A DNA stretch of 64,000 nucleotides, taken from contig NZ_CP180316.1 of NCBI RefSeq assembly GCF_051131705.1, positions 3,844,001 through 3,908,000 on the forward strand, in the 5' to 3' direction. Positions 42,250 through 50,575 of the stretch are shown here, piece by piece. Position 1 is the stretch's first letter. Each line of letters begins with the position of its first letter. The notes below the pieces were generated by a model. The model worked only from the letters and a program-made list of their open reading frames with translations. It did no database searches and was not told where the DNA came from. The position numbers were made by a program, and so were the translations under genes. The stretch comes from Arthrobacter_M sp030063245. GTDB lineage: Bacteria; Actinomycetota; Actinomycetes; Actinomycetales; Micrococcaceae.

Positions 42250-42406
42250 CGTCACGCAACTGTCGCGGGACCACGCAGTAAGACTAAGCCCGACGACGGC
42301 GTGAACTGGCTGGCGGTGAATTCCGTCCCTGCGGGGTCGCGGATCAGGACAGTACGCGTCCACTCGGTATCGTCCTGCGCCACGATCTGCCCAGCCCGCT
42401 GAGGCA

Positions 42407-42712
42407 TCAGGCGAACCGTTGCCGGGCTGCTTGGCGGGATACTCCTAGTGCGAGGGCAATCTGGTTCCAGGATCTGCCGCGCGCCCGGGCCATGTTAACG
42501 GTCTCCCGCAGATGTACTTCATCGGCGCGTAGGGCTTCGGAAATCACCGCGACCTCTCGAAGGTCGTCCGTAACGTCAACCTCCACGGCATCGGGGTCAA
42601 GTTCGTCGGCGAGGTGCTCGAATCGCTGCGCGGCCCGCTCAATCTCATCTTCCGTGTGCTGCATGTCAGCATCCGGCACCCCGTGCATGCGCGCTGGCTC
42701 GCCGATCCGCAT
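42407..42712 (-). CDS. Small helix-turn-helix protein, possible antitoxin
   Basis: A 101-residue protein, or about 85 if it starts at the internal ATG (MQHTEDEIERAAQRFEHLAD). The C-terminus is a sigma-like HTH, ARGRSWNQIALALGVSRQAA, ending in RQRFA. The middle is acidic (DELDPDAVEVDVTDDL). Proteins of this kind often pair with small toxins in actinobacteria, but none follows here (the next gene on that strand is the RHH protein 670 bp on). Possibly another orphan antitoxin; function unproven. Confidence 0.55.
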   Translation of the reverse strand: MRIGEPARMHGVPDADMQHTEDEIERAAQRFEHLADELDPDAVEVDVTDDLREVAVISEALRADEVHLRETVNMARARGRSWNQIALALGVSRQAARQRFA

Positions 42713-43034
42713 ACAGACAAGATATCTTGTCTAAGTCGGAGACGGCAAGAAAAACCGTTCACGGCTTTCTGCAAGCGGAAGCACAACGGGAACCTTGGTG
42801 GAATCTCCGCCGTCAGCGGCTGGAATTGACACCATGGTCTCCCTCCCCAAGCATCGCCTGGCGTACGTTTTTCACCACGCACGTGACCGCACAATGCCCG
42901 CAAGTCGAACCTTCACGGGAACGCCTCGGCATCCAAAAGCCAACGGTCAGCGGGCCAGTTCCGTCAGGTCGCGAGCTGGGCGCCCCACTCAGCACCACAA
43001 GTGCCGAACTGACGCGGCCAAGTGTCCGCGGACT
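42713..43034. other. Gene-free stretch in the degraded region
   Basis: No frame here resembles a known protein. Several overlapping open frames on both strands lack start signals and family features. It precedes the possible riboswitch at 43035. Confidence 0.4.
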
Positions 43035-43165
43035 CGGTAACATGAATTCGCCGAGCCGTCTGGGACGGGCATGGGTGGCGAAGACCTGCGGGAAAGCCGG
43101 TAATGCAGGCGACTCCGGTGCAGTCCGCTACTGAAAATAACAACTGCTGCCGTGGAATCAGCCGT
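43035..43165 (+). ncRNA. Possible cobalamin riboswitch (orphan or degenerate)
   Basis: The core GCGGGAAAGCCGGT (43088-43101), ACTCCGG (43112-43118) and GCAGTCCGCTACTG (43120-43133) follows the order of the B12 riboswitch core: GGGAA, GCCGGT, a paired CCGG, then GTCCCGCcACTG. An eight-base insert (ATGCAGGC) interrupts the usual GGTGnnAnnCCGG loop, and the downstream AGCCAGGAGACC-type box is not evident. No vitamin-B12-related gene follows: the next 230 bases hold only a 25-codon frame and then an opposite-strand DHFR gene. It may be a decayed regulator that outlived its gene, or a variant class. Confidence 0.42.
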
Positions 43166-43392
43166 GTGCACGTCACTGAAGTTCCACTGGTTCGTTGACC
43201 GCCTGCGCCCCCAGACGTCGTCGAGCCTGCCAGATGCAGAACCTGGCGCCCTATGGATTGGTCAGCACCACACCGCGTCCGCCTTCTCCCCCGTCAGCAG
43301 GCGCCAAATGACCGCAGCTCTGGCCGAGACCAGCTGCCAGCCCTGCCCGGCCAGGCTGTGCTTTCGGCCTCACGCGGGCACAGTTTCCCGGC

Positions 43393-43923
43393 TCACCGGA
43401 CCACCGCGAGCCGCGTGCAGACGAGCTCACCATTTTGGGCGAATTCTTCCACCCTGAACTCGATCCGCCGCGGCAGCACCGGCGCTCCGGCGCCCAGCGT
43501 CACCGGTGCATACTGGATCCATACCTCGTCAAGCAGGCCGTTGTCGTCGAACTGACCGACCAGGTCGCCGCCGCCCACAAGCCACAGGTTCCGACCAGCC
43601 GCAGCCGTAACCATCTCGGCATGCACCGCGGCCACTTCACCCTGGGTGAACCGCACGTCACCACCGCCGAAGGCCTCAATGTCACGATGGGTGAAAACCC
43701 AGCAAGGGATGGAGTAGGGCCAGTCGCCATCGCTATTGTCGCGGAGCCACTCGTATGTGGTGGCACCCATTGCCATGGCTCCAACAGCCTCGATGAAGCC
43801 GTCGTAGCCCATCGGTCCTTTACCGTCGACGTCACGCGAGAGTAACCACGAGAGCGAGTTATCGGCGTCGGCAATGAAGCCATCCAGGGAACTGGCAGTG
43901 TAGTAGATCGATTTCATCGTCAT
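43393..43923 (-). CDS. Dihydrofolate reductase family protein (RibD C-terminal domain-like)
   Basis: A 176-residue DHFR-fold reductase of the YyaP/RibD-C group. Start MTMKSIYYTASSLDGFIADA, then FIEAVGAMAMGATTYEWLRD, PCWVFTHRDIE, GRNLWLVGGGDLVGQFDDNG and LDEVWIQYAPVTLGAGAPVL are characteristic. Such proteins bind NADPH; substrates are mostly unknown and many are carried on mobile DNA. It is the only clearly intact enzyme gene in the 41.4-45.4 kb degraded region. Confidence 0.9.
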   Translation of the reverse strand: MTMKSIYYTASSLDGFIADADNSLSWLLSRDVDGKGPMGYDGFIEAVGAMAMGATTYEWLRDNSDGDWPYSIPCWVFTHRDIEAFGGGDVRFTQGEVAAVHAEMVTAAAGRNLWLVGGGDLVGQFDDNGLLDEVWIQYAPVTLGAGAPVLPRRIEFRVEEFAQNGELVCTRLAVVR

Positions 43924-43929
43924 ATCCTG

Positions 43930-44735
43930 TCAGTCCCCATGGCGACTGACAATGACCCAATCCAAGGCACGACCGGCCAGGGGCTGCCTCTGCCGGCCGA
44001 TTCCGTCACGAAAATCAGCGAAGAAGCGAGCGTCACAATCGTATTCCTTAGCTTCTCCGCGGAGTTGAGATTTCTGGAGCTCGTTTGCCATTGCAGCATT
44101 GGCACGGATAAGCCCGAATGTGGCCGCGACCGCAGTCAGTGCGAACAGAAGGCTCAATGACAGAGCCGCATAGTAATCGGGGGCCGGCCAGGGAATAGTT
44201 CTGTCACCGCCGAATGAGGTGATCATGAGCCACGCGACGAAGAACCCGAGCCCGACGGATAGCAGAAGAACCGCCAGCAGCGGAACAGCGGCCTCACGGA
44301 CGATGACCCTACGCAGGACTGCGACGGGCATGCCCATCAGCCGCATCAGCCGGATCAGCCCCAGCACGCGCTTGGGGTCAAGGATCGCAGCCGCGGTCGA
44401 CACGGCCAGTGAGATTCCGGCGATGACGACGGCCACGAAGACGCCGATGTAGGCAAATGCCGACAATCCTTGGATCAGTCGTGTGCTGCTCATCGTGGAG
44501 AGGTCCGCGGGAGAGCTGTTAGGGATGGCGGTCACCCCTGAGGTGTTCACTGGCGGCTCCGGCGAAGATGGAGACCATGAAGACCGCGATGACCAGCCCC
44601 GATACCGAGCGGAAGGTTGCCACTGGGGTCCGGCGGGTCCGGCTGGCCGCGATGACTGCTGCGGCGTCGCGCGCCCGACGTAGCCCGATGCTGCTGACAT
44701 GGTTCACCGAAGCCCTGTTCGGCCGTTGCCCCATC
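43930..44735 (-). pseudogene. FtsX-like ABC transporter permease, C-terminal remnant
   Basis: The C-terminal FtsX domain is readable: IQGLSAFAYIGVFVAVVIAG, RLMRLMGMPVAVLRRVIVRE and AAVPLLAVLLLSVGLGFFVA. The part just before it (RRTPVATFRSVSGLVIAVFM) is in another frame, so there is a frameshift near 44545. The N-terminal half is missing: homology ends at about 44735, exactly where an unrelated S66 peptidase piece starts on the other strand. The C-terminus after ANAAMANE is replaced by unrelated residues. Confidence 0.8.
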
Positions 44736-45030
44736 GAGCTGAAACCCTCACAGTCGTGGACAGACGATGATTGGTTCGTGGATCAGGACAACCGAAACCC
44801 CCGGTCCGGCGAGGGCTGGCGGGCGCTGCAGCAAGGAACGGGATCCGGACGAATCATCGGCGGAAACTTATGCACGATCAATCTATTGCAGGGAACGCGC
44901 TACATGCCGCCACTGGATGACGCGCTACTCATGATCGAAGACGACTAGGAGAGCCATCCTGTAGCGTTCGCCCGTGAACTCACCTCGCTCCTGCAACAGC
45001 CAGATGCCGACGGCGTCCGGGGCCTGTACG
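44733..45030 (+). pseudogene. LD-carboxypeptidase (peptidase S66, MccF-like) fragment with internal stop
   Basis: IELKPSQSWTDDDWFVDQDN, GEGWRALQQGTGSGRIIGGN and LCTINLLQGTRYMPPLDDAL are the central part of MccF-type S66 peptidases. A TAG at 44946-44948 interrupts EDD*ESHPVAFARELTSLLQ, after which the same frame continues to about 45030. The nucleophile-elbow Ser region and the C-terminal His are absent. Both ends are truncated. Confidence 0.8.
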
Positions 45031-45039
45031 CTTCATGGC

Positions 45040-45313
45040 ATGCCTGCCTCCGTTCCACTGAGCGATTCCGATGCACGCGGCCAACTTGCTGCGATCATCA
45101 ACCGCTCACACTGATCACGAGCCGGTTTTTCTGTCTCGACGCGGTCGCCGGGTGGCGGCCATTATCGACGCTGGCGATCTGGAACGTCTGATCGAACTCG
45201 CAGAGGATATGTCCAAATTCGCGCGGCCGAGGAATCGCGCGAAGAGATGCGCCAAAAGGGAAAGCGAACCGATTCCGTGGGAGGAAGTTAAGGCGGACCT
45301 CGGCCTCGTATGA
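45040..45313 (+). pseudogene. Phd/YefM-type antitoxin, frameshifted
   Basis: MPASVPLSDSDARGQLAAII from ATG 45040 is the start of a YefM/Phd antitoxin. The frame breaks near 45110 and continues as EPVFLSRRGRRVAAIIDAGD, LERLIELAED in another frame. A second pair of compensating shifts scrambles AAEESREEMRQKG, and the last residues PIPWEEVKADLGLV are again normal. The stop overlaps the start of a RelE remnant by ATGA. Confidence 0.72.
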
Positions 45314-45434
45314 CTTATTCGGTCACGAGCGCCCGGCTGCCGAACGTCAATAGCGCAAGTTTGACCCTCAGGTCCGTCGCGGGATGCAGGCCGCAATCGA
45401 CCTCCTGGCCCGCGGCCCGCGTCCACCCATTCAG
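45310..45434 (+). pseudogene. RelE/ParE-type toxin remnant
   Basis: MTYSVTSAR begins on the ATGA overlap with the antitoxin, as in YefM-RelE pairs. The toxin then shifts frame and meets a stop (AAERQ*RKFDPQVRRGMQAA, then IDLLARGPRPP). It is cut off at the stop codon of the paa enoyl-CoA hydratase at 45435, so the catalytic C-terminus is lost. Confidence 0.7.
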
Positions 45435-46214
45435 TCAGCGGCCAAAATCGGGTTTGCGCTTGGCGGCGAAGGCGGCAAAACCTTCGGCGTAATCGGCCGT
45501 CTTGGACAGTCCCGCCTGCGCGGTGTTTTCTTCCCCGACGGCGGACCACAGTCCCAGCCGCTCGTCGCGGATGGCGGCCACCAGGTCCTTGCTCGCGGCA
45601 AACGCCTGGGTTGGGCCGGATGCGACCTTGGCCGCGGTGGCACGGGTAAACGCAAGCAATTCGGCAGCGGGAAGGGAACGGCTGAAAAGGCCCGATGCGA
45701 CGGCGTCGGCACCGCTCATGAGCTCCGCCGTGTAGATCAAATCCAGCGTTCGGTGTGCCCCCAGGCGTTCGGTGAGGAGCCAGTGCCCGCCGGAATCCAG
45801 CGTTGCGCCGAGATTCGCGAACGGGGAACCGATCTTGGCGGTGTCCGCGATGTAGACGACGTCGGTGGCAATCAGCAGACCCAAGCCCACGCCCAGGCAG
45901 GCACCCTGGGCCGCCGCGAAGGTGGGTGCCGGGAACGCGCTCATTTTCTTCAACAGCGGAGTCAGCAGGTCGCCGAGGTAGCCCATGGCGTCGTCGTTGT
46001 CGGGCGTGACGTTGGAGATGTCCCGTCCGGCGCAGAACGCGCGGCCCTCGCCGCGGAGCAGTAGCGCGCGGACGGTACCGTCCGCGGCGGCGGAGGCGGC
46101 GTCGTCGTACGCCTGACTCAGCTCCGTCAGCGCAGCCTCGTCCAGCGCATTGAGCTTGGCCGGGGCATTGAGGACGATTTCGGCGACGTTATCGGCGATG
46201 GTCAGGTCAATCAT
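45435..46214 (-). CDS. Enoyl-CoA hydratase/isomerase of phenylacetate catabolism
   Basis: A 259-residue crotonase-fold enzyme. The oxyanion-hole blocks are RGEGRAFCAGRDISNVTPDN and QGACLGVGLGLLIATDVVYI; the second holds the GxG region, and LGATLDSGGHWLLTERLG has Asp in place of the usual first catalytic Glu, as in PaaG-type isomerases. Its position 12 bp after paaE suggests ring-1,2-epoxyphenylacetyl-CoA isomerase (PaaG), with PaaF-type hydratase as the alternative. It ends the paaABCDE operon, abutting the degraded region. Confidence 0.85.
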   Translation of the reverse strand: MIDLTIADNVAEIVLNAPAKLNALDEAALTELSQAYDDAASAAADGTVRALLLRGEGRAFCAGRDISNVTPDNDDAMGYLGDLLTPLLKKMSAFPAPTFAAAQGACLGVGLGLLIATDVVYIADTAKIGSPFANLGATLDSGGHWLLTERLGAHRTLDLIYTAELMSGADAVASGLFSRSLPAAELLAFTRATAAKVASGPTQAFAASKDLVAAIRDERLGLWSAVGEENTAQAGLSKTADYAEGFAAFAAKRKPDFGR

Positions 46215-46226
46215 GGGCGTTCCCTT

Positions 46227-47465
46227 TTAGACGTCGTAGTCAACCGTGACTGCGTCACTGGTGGGACGGGCCTGGCAGGTGAGGACGTAGCCCTTTGCCA
46301 CCTCGTCCGGTTCCAGTGCGTAGTTCTCCGCCATCTCAACGGTTCCGCTGACCAGTTTGGCGCGGCAGGTGCCGCAGACGCCGCCGGCACAGGCGAAGGG
46401 GACATCCGGACGCACCCGCAGCGCCGCGTTCAGAATGGACTCCCGAGCGTGCGTGGGGCTGGCCACCACGCCCTCCAGACCGTCCAGTTTGAAGGTGATC
46501 CGGTAGGTTTTCACCGATTCGTCGACGACGATCGCGCGGCCGGCCTGCCCCTCGGGCCGGTCAGGCCGACCGGTACTGAAGAGTTCGAACCGTACCCGCT
46601 CCGGCGAAACACCGCGTTCAGCCAGGGTGTCACGGCACAGCTGGACCAGCTCAAACGGTCCGCACAGGAACCACTCGTCAATATCATCGGTGTGGATGGC
46701 CGCGCTGAGCAGCAGATCGAGTTTTTCGGCGTCGATCCGTCCGGTCATCAGGGGGGCTATCCGCTGCTCCCGGGACAGCACATGGTGCAGTGCCAGCCGG
46801 GCCGGGTACTGGTCCTTGAGGTCCGCCAGTTCCTCCAGGAACATCACGTCAATGGCCGCCTTGTTGGCGTACACCAGGTCAAACCGGGTCTGCGGATCGG
46901 CGGCCAGCAGGGTCCGGGCAATGGCTATCACGGGAGTGATGCCGGAGCCTGCCGCGATCGCCACGTAGCTCCCGGAGGCCCCCGCCAGCTGCTCCGGATG
47001 GTTCATGCTGTTCATCACGTTGCGCGGCATCCCGTGTTTGGAAATGAAAGCGCCCGACGGGCTCATCACGTCCAGTACCGCGCCGGGCTGCAGCTCGGCG
47101 TTGGCCCAGGTGGAAAACATGCCGCCCAGATCCCGCTTGATGGCCACCCGGATCTCCGAGCTGCCGTCCGGGAAATGGACCGGGACGGCGCAGATGGAAT
47201 AGCTGCGCCGGATTTCCTGCGCCGCTCCTGACTCGTCCGGCAGCGTGGTGCGCAGGGCCACGTACTGCCCGGGGAGGTAGTCGAACTGTCCGGACAGCTC
47301 CGGTGGGACGGCGAACGTCACCTCAATCGCATCCTCGGTCAGCCGGCGCACCTGTGACACGGTGAGCGGATGGAAGGAGGCCCTGCGCTTCGCCGGGGTG
47401 TCCGGGGCAACTTCCTCCAGCAAGCTGGGAGGCACGGACGAGGGTGCGGTCGGTGAAACGGTCAT
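46227..47465 (-). CDS. paaE: 1,2-Phenylacetyl-CoA epoxidase, reductase subunit
   Basis: A 412-residue NADPH-dependent reductase that feeds electrons to the PaaABC epoxidase. Ferredoxin-reductase-like FAD domain (FDYLPGQYVALRTT; RRSYSICAVP), NAD(P) domain (YVAIAAGSGITPVIAIARTL) and C-terminal plant-type [2Fe-2S] domain (VPFACAGGVCGTCRAKLVSG plus CQARP). The ATG at 47465 overlaps the paaD TGA by one base; a longer open frame to 47723 only shadows paaD. N-terminal ~45 residues are low-complexity. Confidence 0.95.
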   Translation of the reverse strand: MTVSPTAPSSVPPSLLEEVAPDTPAKRRASFHPLTVSQVRRLTEDAIEVTFAVPPELSGQFDYLPGQYVALRTTLPDESGAAQEIRRSYSICAVPVHFPDGSSEIRVAIKRDLGGMFSTWANAELQPGAVLDVMSPSGAFISKHGMPRNVMNSMNHPEQLAGASGSYVAIAAGSGITPVIAIARTLLAADPQTRFDLVYANKAAIDVMFLEELADLKDQYPARLALHHVLSREQRIAPLMTGRIDAEKLDLLLSAAIHTDDIDEWFLCGPFELVQLCRDTLAERGVSPERVRFELFSTGRPDRPEGQAGRAIVVDESVKTYRITFKLDGLEGVVASPTHARESILNAALRVRPDVPFACAGGVCGTCRAKLVSGTVEMAENYALEPDEVAKGYVLTCQARPTSDAVTVDYDV

Positions 47466-48037
47466 CAGAGCACCTTGAAATAGTCGAAAGGTTCCTTGCA
47501 GTCCTGGCAGACATACAGCGCCTTGCAGGCTGTGGAGCCGAACCGGGTCAGTTCCTTCGTGTTCAGCGAGGAACACTGCGGACATTTGACCTGCAGGGTC
47601 AGCCGGACCGGGCCGCCCGCATTGTGGCCCAAGCCACCCGCGGTGGAATGTCCGGTGGGGGCGGCGATGCCGTACTCCTGCAGTTTCGATTTGCCGGCAT
47701 CGCTCATCCAGTCCGTCGTCCACGCCGGCGAGAGCACCAGCTTCACGTGCACGGCCGGGTAACCTGCATGCTGAAACGCGGTGACCACATCGTCGCGTAT
47801 CGCGTCCATGGCCGGGCAGCCTGAGTAGGTCGGCGTAATGGTGACCTCGACCGCCGGGACCAAACCGTCGTCGTCGTACAAGCGCACGTCCCGAAGGATG
47901 CCCAGATCCGCAATGCTGAGCACCGGAATCTCCGGATCGCAGACGCCTGCGGCAATGTCCCAGGCCTTCTGAACTGCCGTCGTCGTCCGTACCGTTCCCG
48001 GGACCGCGGTGTCCGTGTACCGGTCCACAACCATCAC
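47465..48037 (-). CDS. paaD: 1,2-Phenylacetyl-CoA epoxidase subunit PaaD
   Basis: A 190-residue MIP18/DUF59-family protein, thought to help Fe-S or di-iron assembly of the epoxidase. The N-terminal domain has VCDPEIPVLSIADLGILRDV and ITPTYSGCPAMDAIRDDVVT. The C-terminus is a zinc-ribbon-like KCPQCSSLNTKELTRFGSTA, CKALYVCQDCKEPFDYFKVL with four cysteines. Overlaps paaC by 4 bp. Confidence 0.95.
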   Translation of the reverse strand: MMVVDRYTDTAVPGTVRTTTAVQKAWDIAAGVCDPEIPVLSIADLGILRDVRLYDDDGLVPAVEVTITPTYSGCPAMDAIRDDVVTAFQHAGYPAVHVKLVLSPAWTTDWMSDAGKSKLQEYGIAAPTGHSTAGGLGHNAGGPVRLTLQVKCPQCSSLNTKELTRFGSTACKALYVCQDCKEPFDYFKVL

Positions 48038-48864
48038 CAGTCCGCGCCCGGATGCTCGCGCGCCAGGACCTGCATCTCGGCCAGGATGAAGCCCAAGTGC
48101 TCGGAATGCCGTCCCTGTCGCCCGCCGCCGAGGGCCGCAGGCACCTGCGGAATCTCGATCTCCGCTTCCGTCAGGACCTCGCCGGTCAGCTGGTCAAAAT
48201 CTGCACGCAGCGCAGAAGGTACGACGGCGGCGTCCCCGAGTCGGGCGGTCAGGTCATCATCTTCAAAGAGCTCACCGACATAGGGCCACAGCAGCCGAAA
48301 ACCGGCGAGCAGGCGGCGGCGGGACTCCTCAGTGCCCAGGGCCAGCCGCAGCACCCACTGCGCGCTGTGGTCCCGATGATAGTCCACCTCTTTGACGGCC
48401 TTCGCGGCAATGGCCGCCAGCGTGGCATCGGCCGAGGCGGTCAGCCGGCGGTACAGCTCGTACTGGTAATACGACACGATGAACTGCCGCACGATGGTCA
48501 CCGCGAAGTCGCCGTTGGGCTGCTCAAAAAGATGCGCCGAGCGGAATTCCGGTTCCCGGCGGAAATAGGCCAGCTCGTCTTCGGTCTTGCCCCAGGCAGC
48601 TCCGGCGTAGGTCAGGAACGAACGGGCGTGGCCCAGCTGGTCCAGGGCGATATTGCCCAAGGCCACGTCCTCTTCCAGCTCCGGCGCGCGCGAAATCCAA
48701 TGCCCAAGCCGCTGCGCCAGGATCAGGGCGTCGTCGCCGAGTCGGAGCGCGTATTCGCCCACGTCCTCGCTGGGCCTGGCGGTCCCATGCTGGACCGCGA
48801 GCGCGATGTCCTCAGGCCGCAGGGCATTCCCCGGCGTGATGCGCGTTGCGCTTGCTTCACTCAC
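48034..48864 (-). CDS. paaC: 1,2-Phenylacetyl-CoA epoxidase subunit PaaC
   Basis: A 276-residue ferritin-like structural subunit pairing with PaaA. Blocks: YALRLGDDALILAQRLGHWI, LEEDVALGNIALDQLGHARS, YAGAAWGKTEDELAYFRR and VKEVDYHRDHSAQWVLRLAL. PaaC keeps the di-iron fold but does not do catalysis. Overlaps paaB and paaD by 4 bp each. Confidence 0.96.
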   Translation of the reverse strand: MSEASATRITPGNALRPEDIALAVQHGTARPSEDVGEYALRLGDDALILAQRLGHWISRAPELEEDVALGNIALDQLGHARSFLTYAGAAWGKTEDELAYFRREPEFRSAHLFEQPNGDFAVTIVRQFIVSYYQYELYRRLTASADATLAAIAAKAVKEVDYHRDHSAQWVLRLALGTEESRRRLLAGFRLLWPYVGELFEDDDLTARLGDAAVVPSALRADFDQLTGEVLTEAEIEIPQVPAALGGGRQGRHSEHLGFILAEMQVLAREHPGADW

Positions 48865-49151
48865 AGATGCTTCACACCCTCGCTCTTGACGTAATACGTC
48901 GCATGGCGGTAATCCTTGCCCTGCGGGGATTCGAAGAAGGAGCCCTTGGAATCCGGATCGCTGGCCGCAATCGCATCAGCGGGAACCACCCAGATGGAGA
49001 CACCTTCGTTACGTCGGGTGTAGAGATCCCGCGCGTTCCGAAGCGCCATGGCCGCGTCCGGGGCGTGCAGGGATCCGGCGTGGACGTGCGAGAGGCCGCG
49101 GCTGGAGCGGACAAATACTTCCCACAACGGCCAGCCGAGAGATTCGCTCAC
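48861..49151 (-). CDS. paaB: 1,2-Phenylacetyl-CoA epoxidase subunit PaaB
   Basis: A 96-residue small subunit that bridges PaaAC dimers. WPLWEVFVRSSRGLSHVHAG, SLHAPDAAMALRNARDLYTR and GVSIWVVPADAIAASDPDSK are the standard PaaB signature. Length is normal. Overlaps paaA and paaC by 4 bp. Confidence 0.97.
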   Translation of the reverse strand: MSESLGWPLWEVFVRSSRGLSHVHAGSLHAPDAAMALRNARDLYTRRNEGVSIWVVPADAIAASDPDSKGSFFESPQGKDYRHATYYVKSEGVKHL

Positions 49152-50152
49152 GCTGCAACCTCATTCTTGGCGGCCATCTTCGCGGCGTACGCCGTCGCTG
49201 CCTCGCGAACCCAGGCGCCGCCCTCGTGCGCCTCACGCCGTCGTTCCATCCGCTGGGCATTGCAGGGACCACGGCCGGCCAGGACTTCCTTGAACTCGTC
49301 CCAGTCCAGCGCACCGTGTTCCCACTTCTTCGTTTCCTCGTTGAAACGGATCTCGGCATCCGGCAGGGAGAGTCCGAGCACCTTGACCTGCTCGGCCATC
49401 ATCCCGACGAACCGGGATCGCAGTTCATCGTTGCTGAATCGCTTGATGTTCCACGCCATGGACTGCTTGGAGTTGGGCGAATCATCATCCGGCGGCCCGA
49501 ACATCATCAGGGACGGGGCATACCAGCGGTTGACCGCATCCTGCGCCATCTGCTTCTGCGCGGGCGTCCCGTTGGCGAGCTCCAGGAGGATCTCGAAGCC
49601 CTGCCGCTGGTGGAAGGACTCTTCCTTGCAGACCCGGACCATCGCCCGTCCGTAGGGGCCAAAGGAGGCCCTGCACAGCGGCACCTGATTGCAGATCGCG
49701 GCGCCGTCGACCATCCAGCCGATGGCACCCATATCCGCCCACGTCACCGTGGGGTAGTTGAAGATACTGGAGTAGCGGGCCTTGCCCGCCACCAGCTGGC
49801 CCATCATCTCGTCGCGGGAGGTGCCGAGCGTTTCCGCCGCCGAGTACAAGTACAGCCCGTGGCCCGCTTCGTCCTGGACTTTGGCCATCAGGATGGCCTT
49901 GCGTTTGAGGCTCGGCGCGCGGGTGATCCAGTTTGCCTCCGGCTGCATGCCGATGATTTCGGAGTGCGCGTGCTGGGAGATCTGCCGCACCAGGGTGCGC
50001 CGGTACGCGTCCGGCATCCAGTCGCGCGGTTCGATCCGCGAGTCCGCCGCCATGGCACGGTCAAAGTACGCCTGCCCGGCCTCGGCATCGGCCTGCTGCT
50101 CTGGGGACTGCTGCGCTGCGGCACCGCTGACCGCCTGCAGTTGCTGCTCCAT
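49148..50152 (-). CDS. paaA: 1,2-Phenylacetyl-CoA epoxidase catalytic subunit PaaA
   Basis: A 334-residue di-iron monooxygenase subunit that converts phenylacetyl-CoA to its ring 1,2-epoxide. ExxH-type ligand regions are visible in MAKVQDEAGHGLYLYSAAET and VCKEESFHQRQGFEILLELA; APSLKRKAILMAKVQDEAGH is strongly conserved. It opens the operon paaABCDE-hydratase; the promoter and PaaR-like palindrome lie at 50223-50269. A repetitive Gln/Ala N-terminus precedes the core. Confidence 0.97.
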   Translation of the reverse strand: MEQQLQAVSGAAAQQSPEQQADAEAGQAYFDRAMAADSRIEPRDWMPDAYRRTLVRQISQHAHSEIIGMQPEANWITRAPSLKRKAILMAKVQDEAGHGLYLYSAAETLGTSRDEMMGQLVAGKARYSSIFNYPTVTWADMGAIGWMVDGAAICNQVPLCRASFGPYGRAMVRVCKEESFHQRQGFEILLELANGTPAQKQMAQDAVNRWYAPSLMMFGPPDDDSPNSKQSMAWNIKRFSNDELRSRFVGMMAEQVKVLGLSLPDAEIRFNEETKKWEHGALDWDEFKEVLAGRGPCNAQRMERRREAHEGGAWVREAATAYAAKMAAKNEVAA

Positions 50153-50222
50153 TACTACTCCTCCGGTACGGCCCTGACCTGCTGGGACCCTAAGCTGCTG
50201 CTGCCTGACCGCCGATGACTAA

Positions 50223-50269
50223 TTACCGACCGTTCGTTCAGGATATAAGACGGCTGTGAGGTGCGTCAA
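50223..50269 (-). promoter_or_regulatory. paaA promoter with candidate PaaR operator
   Basis: On the minus strand a -35 TTGACG (50264-50269) and -10 TATATC (50242-50247) are 16 bp apart. Directly over and past the -10 is the 22-bp element at 50223-50244, core ACCGACCGTTCGTTCAGG, which matches the element at 61907-61928 at 16 of 22 positions and is related to that at 52969-52990. The gap 50153-50575 holds no gene. Confidence 0.6.
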
Positions 50270-50270
50270 G

Positions 50271-50320
50271 CGTCCGGGCCGGTCCGGGCCGGAGCGGGCC
50301 GGAGCGAGCCGGAGCGAGCC
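50271..50320. repeat. 10-bp tandem repeat, five diverging units
   Basis: CGTCCGGGCC, GGTCCGGGCC, GGAGCGGGCC, GGAGCGAGCC and GGAGCGAGCC follow each other between the paaA promoter and the oligopeptidase gene. Confidence 0.85.
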
Positions 50321-50575
50321 GGAAGGGTCTGCACCGCAGGACCGCACCCCCGGACATGAGAGCTGTTCGGATTGTGCCGAACAAGGAGCGGGAGTACTTC
50401 GGCTGCCGAGACTGACCATGACCTTCGCCGCAGTCGAACTTTGACCACCTGCAGCGTCAGAACACGCGCAAAACCGGCAACACGCCGACCCTTTCCCCTG
50501 CAACTGCCCGGAAGATGGTCAGAGTTCGACGGCAAGCCGGGGAGAACACCGCCCCGGCTGGATAGAGTGGCATTC

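Noticed and set aside
41484..42304. RHH protein and PIN fragment as one VapBC module
   Set aside because: They are on opposite strands and the toxin piece is truncated and frameshifted, so they are not a matching operon.
47466..47723. N-terminal extension of the paaE frame
   Set aside because: Overlaps paaD in another frame; the coupled ATG at 47465 is the natural start.
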